Shown here one piece after another: positions 26,790 through 34,026 of a DNA stretch of 34,026 nt (its first letter is position 1; each line of letters opens with the position of its first letter). The notes under the pieces are model-generated. The model ran no database searches. It was given only the letters and a program-made list of their open reading frames with translations, and was not told the origin of the DNA. Where the stretch lies: the NCBI GenBank assembly GCA_018660825.1, contig JABJJO010000086.1, positions 1-34,026 of the forward strand, in the 5' to 3' direction. The translations under genes were made by a program, and so were the position numbers. Source of the DNA: Planctomycetaceae bacterium (GTDB lineage: Bacteria; Planctomycetota; Planctomycetia; Pirellulales; Pirellulaceae).

Positions 26790-26831
26790 AACAAACCGAC
26801 TGAAAGGCTTTCGCATCACAGTCGGTTTGTT
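26790..26831. terminator. 13-bp perfect inverted repeat between mnmE and groEL (probable bidirectional terminator)
   Basis: AACAAACCGACTG (26790-26802) and CAGTCGGTTTGTT (26819-26831) are perfectly complementary with a 16-nt loop. It lies between two converging genes (stops at 26729 and 26866). There is no long T run on either side, so termination is inferred mainly from position and stem length. Confidence 0.55.
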
Positions 26832-26865
26832 AAATTTCATTTGCCGTTTGAGGGCTTTTTAGATC

Positions 26866-28581
<1,716 letters not shown>

Positions 28582-28607
28582 TCAGCTAATCTGAATATGA
28601 ACTAAAA

Positions 28608-28910
28608 TTATTCGATTACTGCTAAAACGTCGCTTTCACGCATCAGCAAATATTCTTCATCATCAATATCAATGGCTTCTCCGCCATAGCTACTGAAAAT
28701 GACGCGGGCCCCAACAGTCAATTGCAAGGCAACACGACTGCCGTCGGGCATCATAATCCCGTCTCCGACACTCATAACGGTCCCCCGTGCAGGGACATCT
28801 TTAGCACTGTCCGGTAGCACGATACCACCAGTCGTTACTTCTTCGGATGCATCGCGTTGTACAACAACCCGATCCCCTAATGGCTGAAGTTTTATCTTTG
28901 ATTTGACCAT
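28608..28910 (-). CDS. groS: Co-chaperonin GroES
   Basis: The 10-kDa lid of the GroEL chamber; 100 residues, normal length. KLQPLGDRVVVQRD starts the fold, TGGIVLPDSAKD is the mobile loop that binds GroEL, and VIFSSYGGEAIDIDDEEYLLMRESDVLAVIE closes it in pieces typical of the family. The ATG at 28910 has AAGGA about 10 nt upstream. It is the first gene of the groES-groEL operon. A sigma-54-like promoter at 29163-29179 lies about 250 nt upstream. No CIRCE element was seen. Confidence 0.97.
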   Translation of the reverse strand: MVKSKIKLQPLGDRVVVQRDASEEVTTGGIVLPDSAKDVPARGTVMSVGDGIMMPDGSRVALQLTVGARVIFSSYGGEAIDIDDEEYLLMRESDVLAVIE

Positions 28911-28968
28911 CTTGTTGCGTTCCTTAAGGTGTAATCAATCCTAGGCCATTCAACCACATTGTCCGTTT

Positions 28969-28982
28969 TGACGTGATCGTCA
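28969..28982. promoter_or_regulatory. Short palindrome in the groES leader
   Basis: TGACG-TGAT-CGTCA has perfect 5-bp arms, 58 bp before the groES start and downstream of the predicted sigma-54 start site. It could bind a repressor, but a repeat this short may be chance. Confidence 0.25.
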
Positions 28983-29162
28983 TGCCACTATTTTTGTATC
29001 TATTCGTCGAAACGGTTTAAACAATTTTTCACAGCGAGATATCTCCTGTGCTCTTAATCCACAATCCGCTACTGGAGGGATCTTAGATACGATTAAAGCA
29101 GGTAATGAAAATGTCTCTTTTGTGTTTTAACGCGTTTTGATCTAATTTCATATTCGGTAAAT

Positions 29163-29179
29163 GCAAGTTACGTGCCAAC
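29163..29179 (-). promoter_or_regulatory. Sigma-54 (-24/-12) promoter of groES-groEL
   Basis: On the minus strand the sequence reads TTGGCACG-TAAC-TTGC, followed by A. It is a full match to the RpoN consensus YTGGCACG-N4-TTGCW. The predicted start of transcription is near 29151, giving a leader of about 240 nt before groES. It is the same kind of element as at 1319-1336 before the other groEL. Confidence 0.78.
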
Positions 29180-29310
29180 AACAAGAAACTTTCCTGCTGT
29201 TTTAGCTGCAAATAACTACATGCCTATAAACGATTAAAGATAAGCCAAAAAACCTTAGCTATCTACGGGGTAAACCCAAGTTTTCCTGATTTCATAGCAC
29301 AGTTGTGTAC

Positions 29311-29364
29311 TGCCAAAATGTCACGAAACAACAAAGCCCTCTCGCTAACCTGCCATTTTCTACA
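29311..29364. promoter_or_regulatory. Paired activator-like sites upstream of the groES promoter
   Basis: Site C (29311-29323) is TGCCA-AAA-TGTCA, one base from a perfect palindrome. Site D begins at 29351 with TGCCATTTT, identical over 9 bases to site B at 1476, then CTACA in place of GACA. C and D begin exactly 40 bp apart, as A and B do. Site C is centred about 154 bp from the -12 base of the promoter, 32 bp (about three helical turns) more than at the other locus. Site D alone would not be convincing. Confidence 0.5.
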
Positions 29365-29530
29365 TTAAGCCAGCAACTGCTGACAATTACTCCTAAAAGT
29401 GAATTGAATATTATACGTACTTTCATCACAATGCATAGCAATACATACTAGTAGTGCAGTAGCGGTAGACAAATTCATACCCCACCATGTCATTCAACTT
29501 TAAGAAACTCAATTTAACAGGCGAAACCCA

Positions 29531-30712
29531 ATGCCCATCCCGGTAAGTTGTCAGTGCGGCTACCAAGTCGACGCTCCCGATCAATACGCAGGCAAACAAG
29601 TACCGTGCCCTTCCTGCCAAAATCCGCTACAAGTTCCTCTGCTCCAGCAAGCACCGGTCGACACCATGCTTGGTGAAATGCTGAGCGATGCTGGCATTAA
29701 CGCCGTAACCCCCGGAGGCTATCGCTGCGCAAATTGCACAGCAAGTATCCCTGGCGGTGCAATTATCTGTCTCGAATGTGGCTACAACGCCGAATCTGGC
29801 CAAATGATGGGCATGCCTGACCAGGATGACAAAGAACATTTCGGAGCAGCGGTATATACCAATCGTTCATACGGGCACGCACAACTCGATACCGCTGCGG
29901 AAATGATGGAAGTAGAAATTCTGGAAAAAGACGCCGAAGGGCCGACCCCCTATTGGGTCTGGCTGTTCATTTTCTTGAACGTCATTTCCTTTGGCATTGG
30001 CTTGGCCATCTTTTCGCTGACCTATTTTTCACTCGAAGGTGACAGCATCCAGCTCGCGATCTACCAAGGCGATGAATTTAGCCAGCTCACCGAGAGTGAT
30101 CCGCGTGATAAATATTCTCTAGTCGTATCTGAAGTTAAAATATCTTCAAGGCCACAAAAGTCGACCACGGGGGTAGACTCTATGGGAAATGACTATTCTC
30201 AAAAGGTGGCTCCCGGTACGTATTGCATAGTAACTGCCGAAGAAAATAATTTCTCGTATATCGAACCGTTGGACGGCCAAAATTCTGACAAAAATGGCTG
30301 GATACCTAATACGGCCGTGGTTGCCGTCACAACAATTGAAATCGACTTGCTCATTAAAAATGGTGATATGAATTTATCATCAGCTGAGCGCCCAGTTACC
30401 GACAACGCGGCCTATGCTTTCTACAAAGGACTAGCAAACGGATGCACCTTGGAAATATGGCTGGGAATCATCTTCTATGGTATCGCCCATATTTCAATCG
30501 CGTTGCAAGCTTTCAAAGACAAAATAGTACACGCCATACTCGCATCCATCCTGCCGATTTACAACGTCGTCTGGTGTTTTATGCGTTGGAAGTATGTCGG
30601 TGGCCACGGCATCATGGCGCTGCTCGGGTTTATTATGATCATCAGCAGTATCATCACCCAGCAATTCATACCCGATCTAATACCCTATGTCGCCGGAAGC
30701 GCCGATACGTAA
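29531..30712 (+). CDS. Unrecognised membrane protein with two N-terminal zinc ribbons
   Basis: I do not recognise this gene. It has 393 residues. A first zinc ribbon has C7, C9, C26 and C29 (CQCGYQ ... CPSC), a pattern common at the start of planctomycete proteins. A second has C66, C69, C80 and C83. A membrane segment at about 141-165 is followed by a domain of about 135 residues rich in short strands, possibly SH3-like (VAPGTYCIVTAEEN, then NGWIPNTAVVAV). Three more hydrophobic segments lie at about 305-385. If the ribbons are cytoplasmic, the middle domain is outside the membrane. It is divergent from groES and alone in its transcript. Possible roles are envelope sensing or assembly, but nothing supports one of them. 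Confidence 0.75.
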   Translation: MPIPVSCQCGYQVDAPDQYAGKQVPCPSCQNPLQVPLLQQAPVDTMLGEMLSDAGINAVTPGGYRCANCTASIPGGAIICLECGYNAESGQMMGMPDQDDKEHFGAAVYTNRSYGHAQLDTAAEMMEVEILEKDAEGPTPYWVWLFIFLNVISFGIGLAIFSLTYFSLEGDSIQLAIYQGDEFSQLTESDPRDKYSLVVSEVKISSRPQKSTTGVDSMGNDYSQKVAPGTYCIVTAEENNFSYIEPLDGQNSDKNGWIPNTAVVAVTTIEIDLLIKNGDMNLSSAERPVTDNAAYAFYKGLANGCTLEIWLGIIFYGIAHISIALQAFKDKIVHAILASILPIYNVVWCFMRWKYVGGHGIMALLGFIMIISSIITQQFIPDLIPYVAGSADT

Positions 30713-30805
30713 AATAGGGAAATGGTGGGGTTAGCATTTAGCGTCGCCAATTGTTATCGCTAAATCACCCTTTTTCGTTAACGGGTAACGCCACGCGGAC
30801 TAACT

Positions 30806-31324
30806 CTAGAAAGAATCTTTTTGGACGAACCCATCGTCGCTTTCTAGTGGTGACTCGGCTACTTCTTGTGGGATACCCTGATGTGGCCCCTGCACTGTCG
30901 CCGGTTCATCAACCACCGTATCTTGTCGCTGAAAAGAACCGCTCGGTTTCTGGTCCCGATATTCCAATTCCACGTGATACTGTTGAATTACTCTGGCTTG
31001 GATCATCTCACGACATTCCGCATTAATCGGATGCGCTATATCGGCATATAGCTTCCCCCGCGAATCATCATTATGGACGCCTGTGTCCTGTTGTTGCTCT
31101 CCACATTGATTGCAATAGGCCGCCCGAGAATGGTTTTTACAGTGACAACGGGGACAATGCACAGTCATCTTGCGACTTGGCATAGCCACGAAAGGACCAC
31201 TAGAACCCTCGATTATTTTCAAATCACGAACCACAAAACAATCGTCAAACGTAACGCTACAAAACGCTTGTAAACGGTCATCTGAATTTTCCATCAACTT
31301 AACTCGGACTTCAGTTATTTCCAC
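30806..31324 (-). CDS. spoVG: SpoVG-family regulator with an internal zinc ribbon and a long tail
   Basis: SpoVG proteins are small nucleic-acid-binding regulators. This one has 172 residues against about 85-100 normally. The fold starts with EITEVRVKL and [22 protein letters not shown], and continues with [11 protein letters not shown] zinc ribbon (C57, C60, C71, C74) is then inserted before the helix [20 protein letters not shown]. About 50 polar residues rich in Gln, Glu and Pro follow. The frame opens farther upstream (31360), but the GTG at 31324 has AGGAG 10 nt upstream and begins at the first conserved strand. It follows ispE by 108 nt, an old neighbourhood also seen in Bacillus. Confidence 0.9.
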   Translation of the reverse strand: MEITEVRVKLMENSDDRLQAFCSVTFDDCFVVRDLKIIEGSSGPFVAMPSRKMTVHCPRCHCKNHSRAAYCNQCGEQQQDTGVHNDDSRGKLYADIAHPINAECREMIQARVIQQYHVELEYRDQKPSGSFQRQDTVVDEPATVQGPHQGIPQEVAESPLESDDGFVQKDSF

Positions 31325-31432
31325 GATATTGAAACTCCTGCTGCCTTTACGGGCCAGCAAATTTTGGGTTCGACACGTTTTCTCACAACATAAAATTAGC
31401 GGACATAAATTATTTTCGGTAACGTTTTTTTA

Positions 31433-32422
31433 TTATGGGCTCAATCCGACACAGGGTTGCTCAATTGAGACGGCGTCTTGTGCGGGATCGATATTCAAGA
31501 ATCGATGCGATAGCGTCCGAGTATGAAACACCGCTGCGTGCCCACGATGGGATAACTTCTCAGCGATGTTTCTTGCTTGTCGAGCGTGCCGGCAGATTAA
31601 ATAAAACGTGCTGCCACTACCAGTCATCTGGACACCCGGAAGTCCTAGTGCAAGTAACTCAGCTTGCAACTGTTGTAACTCCGGTTGCAATCGCAAAGCT
31701 GAATCTACTAGTCGGTTATGCAACCACTTGCCAATCTCCGGCGCCCGACCACTCGCACAAGCATCTAAAATATTATCCGCGGCAACCCGTTCATCAACGC
31801 GGATACCTTGCTGTGTTGCATACTCCGCGAATACGTCAGCGGTAGCAAGGCCGATACGAGGCTTGATCAATACAACATCCAACGCTGCCGGAATATTCAG
31901 TGGCGTCAGCAACTCCCCGCGGCCGGTACAGCGTGCTGCGGATCCGGACAAGAAAAATGGGACGTCGCTACCAATTTGCAGTGCTAACTCTGACAATTCT
32001 GCGGTACTCAACCCCGCCTGCCAGAGATAATTCGCCGCGACCAAAGCAGCGGCGGCGTCACTAGACCCCCCACCCAAACCGGCAGCAGCAGGAATACGTT
32101 TGAACAAACAAATATCGAGCCCCGGTGTTGTTGAAGAGCTGCCTGTCGCAATTCGCTGCTGTAGTAATTTCACCGCCCGAATCACCAGATTATCGACAGG
32201 TGCGGGCAATGTGATTTTGTTGCCGACTGCACAACAAGACGATAACGTAATCTCGTCATCTCGACGCAACTTGAATGTCAACGTGTCATACAACGCAATT
32301 GGGACCATCAACATATCTAGTTCATGAAAACCATCGGACCGTTTGCCCGTGATCTCCAAAAAGAGATTAAGCTTGGCTGGTGCCAACACTTCCAGTTCGT
32401 TGTTTTGTCGTCTAAAAAACAT
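31433..32422 (-). CDS. ispE: 4-diphosphocytidyl-2-C-methyl-D-erythritol kinase
   Basis: GHMP kinase of the MEP isoprenoid pathway. 329 residues, somewhat longer than the usual 280-310. APAKLNLFLEITGKRSDGFHEL at about 14-35, the ATP loop KRIPAAAGLGGGSSDAA, LALQIGSDVPFFLSG, and GVQMTGSGSTFYL are the family motifs. About 25 extra residues end the protein. The ATG at 32422 has a GGGGAG very close by (2 nt gap), so the start may be imperfectly placed, but APAKLN is only 14 residues in. spoVG follows. Isoprenoid supply (including undecaprenyl phosphate) connects it loosely to the divergent PopT-type gene. Confidence 0.95.
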   Translation of the reverse strand: MFFRRQNNELEVLAPAKLNLFLEITGKRSDGFHELDMLMVPIALYDTLTFKLRRDDEITLSSCCAVGNKITLPAPVDNLVIRAVKLLQQRIATGSSSTTPGLDICLFKRIPAAAGLGGGSSDAAAALVAANYLWQAGLSTAELSELALQIGSDVPFFLSGSAARCTGRGELLTPLNIPAALDVVLIKPRIGLATADVFAEYATQQGIRVDERVAADNILDACASGRAPEIGKWLHNRLVDSALRLQPELQQLQAELLALGLPGVQMTGSGSTFYLICRHARQARNIAEKLSHRGHAAVFHTRTLSHRFLNIDPAQDAVSIEQPCVGLSP

Positions 32423-32815
32423 AACTCCCCAAACTCATTTCGCCACATAACCGGAAACAACGAAACGAAGTCTCCCGGCAATGAAACCATCGGCACATTG
32501 TTGGAAAGAATTGGCTGACTTGTAGAAAAGAAGAAAAGTGTTGTCTCGTCCCGCCGTCAAACTAATTATTTCCCGCGAGCCTGTGATCAACTTGCAATAG
32601 GGATGGCATGATTTATTAGCGTTAGATCATGCCATCGTTTGTCCAGCTAGCCGACCGTGACCTACCCTAGATTGTACAGTTCTAGCATCCCACGTCAAAA
32701 TAATTCTCAATATCTTCGCGTTTCTCAGCGACTATTTCGCGCAGCGACGCACAAAAACAGAAGAAACTTACAACGCTAATAGCGAACTACATCGATAAAA
32801 TCCGACAGTAACTAT
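32423..32815. other. 393-bp divergent intergenic region between ispE and the DUF368 gene
   Basis: It must hold promoters for both genes. The only clear structure is an 11-bp perfect inverted repeat at 32602-32636. No additional gene or RNA is recognised; -35/-10 pairs were not convincing. Confidence 0.5.
32602..32636. repeat. 11-bp perfect inverted repeat
   Basis: GATGGCATGAT (32602-32612) and ATCATGCCATC (32626-32636) are exactly complementary around a 13-nt loop. It is about 180 bp from both divergent starts, in the middle of the region. It may be an operator, an RNA hairpin or the end of an unseen small RNA. Confidence 0.5.
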
Positions 32816-33793
32816 ATGGATCAACAACCATCTACCGACGATCAAGCCCCACTGCACCGTCATGCCCCCTTACTATCAAAGCACCTGCAGACCATTCTCA
32901 AAGGATTTCTAATGGGCAATGCGGATGTTGTGCCCGGTGTCTCAGGGGGCACAGTCGCGCTGCTACTGGGAATTTATGACCACCTTATCCAAAGTATCGG
33001 AAAATTTGACTCACAGTTTTGCAGTCTCCTAATCAAAAGAAACTGGCGGCAAGCGGCTGAACATGTCCACTTGCGATTTATTCTGCCGTTGCTGTTAGGG
33101 ATTTTCGGTGGGATTCTTTGCATGGGAGCACTTTCGCATTGGCTACTAGAACATCAACAGTCGCGACAATTCACGTTTGCTGCATTCTCGGGCATGGTCT
33201 TGGCTTCGTGCTTCGTCATCGGTAACCAAATCCAACTACGCAACCGTCGTGATTCGGTACAGGCGTTGCTCTTGGGTCTAATTGGAATTGCACTCACGGT
33301 TTTAGCAGGTTCCGCCTTTAAGCAAGACCCTTCGCAATTAACAGATCCCACCTATTTTCAGATATTCTGTTTTGCCGCCATTGCAATTTGTGCGATGATT
33401 CTACCGGGTATCAGTGGCGCCATGATTCTGATGATCCTCGGCGTTTATGAACACCTTGTCGCGATACCCAAAAAATTAATAACAGGGATTGAACTAGAAG
33501 AAACCACCAAACAACTCCTCATTTTCGCCTGCGGAGCGGCCTTAGGTCTGATGGCCTTTAGCCGAGTGCTGCGACATCTACTCACGAAATACCGCCACAG
33601 TACACTCAGCCTACTCGTGGGCATTATGCTTGGATCCTTAAGCGTTCTGTGGCCCTTCCAAGACATCAATAAGCAACCGTTACCCATCGCACTAGATGTT
33701 CACTCGGCCTTGTTAATAATCACCATCGCATTTTCTACGATCCTCGTCCTGTGGCTCGTTAAACTCTCCGACTCTGCACAACCGAAGTATTGA
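32816..33793 (+). CDS. DUF368 / PopT-type undecaprenyl-phosphate transporter
   Basis: Polytopic membrane protein of 325 residues. DUF368 proteins were recently linked to recycling of the lipid carrier undecaprenyl phosphate (the PopT family). The family's inverted repeat is visible: GNADVVPGVSGGTVALLLG at about 34-52 and its partner ILPGISGAMILMILGVYEHL from about 196. Some eight to nine hydrophobic segments are seen. The ATG at 32816 has no clear Shine-Dalgarno. It is divergent from ispE and convergent with rpsU. Transport of C55-P is inferred from the family, and planctomycetes with thin or unusual peptidoglycan would still need the carrier. Confidence 0.88.
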   Translation: MDQQPSTDDQAPLHRHAPLLSKHLQTILKGFLMGNADVVPGVSGGTVALLLGIYDHLIQSIGKFDSQFCSLLIKRNWRQAAEHVHLRFILPLLLGIFGGILCMGALSHWLLEHQQSRQFTFAAFSGMVLASCFVIGNQIQLRNRRDSVQALLLGLIGIALTVLAGSAFKQDPSQLTDPTYFQIFCFAAIAICAMILPGISGAMILMILGVYEHLVAIPKKLITGIELEETTKQLLIFACGAALGLMAFSRVLRHLLTKYRHSTLSLLVGIMLGSLSVLWPFQDINKQPLPIALDVHSALLIITIAFSTILVLWLVKLSDSAQPKY

Positions 33794-33828
33794 ATCATTT
33801 TTCGATTTTTTGTCACCAAACGCGCGCA

Positions 33829-33862
33829 TAAAAAAACAAGCGAGGCATGAACCTCACTCGTT
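33829..33862 (-). terminator. Rho-independent terminator of rpsU
   Basis: On the minus strand AACGAGTGAGG (33862-33852) pairs with CCTCGCTTGTT (33845-33835) over 11 positions, two of them G-U, with a 6-nt loop. A run of seven As on the plus strand (33830-33836) gives the T tract. It is 30 nt past the rpsU stop. Confidence 0.85.
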
Positions 33863-33891
33863 AGATGTATTGCTGCAAGGTTTCTGATTGA

Positions 33892-34026
33892 TCAGTCTAA
33901 ACGTGACTTCATCGAACGACGTTCAGCGCGGATTCGAGCTCGACGCTTAATGTCACTCGGCTTTTCGTAGTATTTACGACGACGCATCTCTTTTTTAAGA
34001 CCACTACGCATCACCAATTTACCAAA
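33892..34026 (-). CDS. rpsU: 30S ribosomal protein S21, 5' part outside the window
   Basis: Only the last 44 residues are inside. They read [20 protein letters not shown], then [17 protein letters not shown], ending in SRLD and TGA. The basic KPSxxRRR stretch and the RRKYYEKPS wording are characteristic of bacterial S21, a small basic protein of the small ribosomal subunit near the 3' end of 16S rRNA. The start codon and promoter lie beyond 34026. A clear terminator follows it. Planctomycetes do have S21, so this is unremarkable. Confidence 0.93.
   Translation of the reverse strand, partial: FGKLVMRSGLKKEMRRRKYYEKPSDIKRRARIRAERRSMKSRLD

Larger units (their letters stand above)
28911..29530. 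other. 620-bp divergent intergenic region between groES and the zinc-ribbon membrane protein
   Basis: An AT-rich region that carries the groES sigma-54 promoter (29163-29179), two upstream sites (29311-29364) and a short palindrome (28969-28982), all described separately. No coding frame longer than a few codons looks real. No CIRCE motif (TTAGCACTC-N9-GAGTGCTAA) is visible. I could not name a convincing promoter for the plus-strand gene; an AT-rich TTGAATATTAT stretch near 29403 is the best hint. Confidence 0.5.

Noticed and set aside
28911-29100. CIRCE element for HrcA control of groES-groEL
   Set aside because: Searched by eye upstream of both chaperonin loci; no TTAGCACTC-N9-GAGTGCTAA or close variant is present.
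30751-31026. 91-codon plus-strand frame opposite spoVG
   Set aside because: It is antisense to the SpoVG tail and zinc ribbon and has no motif or start signal.

Overview
The window reads as chromosomal DNA of a planctomycete (Planctomycetota, probably Pirellulales-like; this is an inference). The base composition looks moderate. The clues are a SpoVG with a zinc ribbon inside its core, a very large ValS with extra inserts, an aspartate kinase with four ACT repeats, two groEL copies, a membrane protein with tandem zinc ribbons, and many genes that lack a clear Shine-Dalgarno or start at GTG/TTG. Nearly everything is core metabolism or housekeeping. I saw no mobile element, CRISPR array, tRNA or rRNA.

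Layout. 1-1194 (-): a groEL paralog cut by the window edge. 1592-2653 (-): an M42 aminopeptidase. 3075-7546 (+): an aspartate-family cluster of homoserine dehydrogenase, an ApgM-type phosphoglycerate-mutase-like protein (possibly the homoserine kinase) and aspartate kinase. 16579 down to 7543 (-): ftsK, a YhcH-family gene, cimA, valS and a bifunctional-nuclease-family gene. 16840-17733 (-): truB. 17944-20309 (+): hemB and hemL of the C5 haem route. 20347-21006 (-): tsaB. 21220-26729 (+): two tandem paralogous metallophosphoesterases, yidC (with a PDZ-like insert) and mnmE. 28910 down to 26866 (-): groES and groEL. 29531-30712 (+): an unrecognised zinc-ribbon membrane protein. 32422 down to 30806 (-): ispE and spoVG. 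32816-33793 (+): a DUF368/PopT-type transporter. 33892-34026 (-): the end of rpsU with its terminator.

Two regulatory systems stand out. First, the cimA-valS transcript has a complete ribosome-mediated attenuator in its leader: a promoter at 13267-13295, a 45-residue leader peptide with an Ile/Val run, a hairpin after the run, an antiterminator arm that overlaps the leader stop codon, and a strong Rho-independent terminator just before cimA. It would tie citramalate (isoleucine) synthesis and valyl-tRNA synthetase to Ile/Val-tRNA charging. Second, both chaperonin loci have near-perfect sigma-54 (-24/-12) promoters. Each is preceded by a pair of TGCCA-N3-TGNCA-like sites exactly 40 bp apart, at distances typical of enhancer-binding-protein sites. 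No CIRCE element was seen at either locus. This points to a sigma-54/activator regulon for chaperonins rather than HrcA control.

All calls rest on reading the sequence and on knowledge of the families. No database search or folding program was run.
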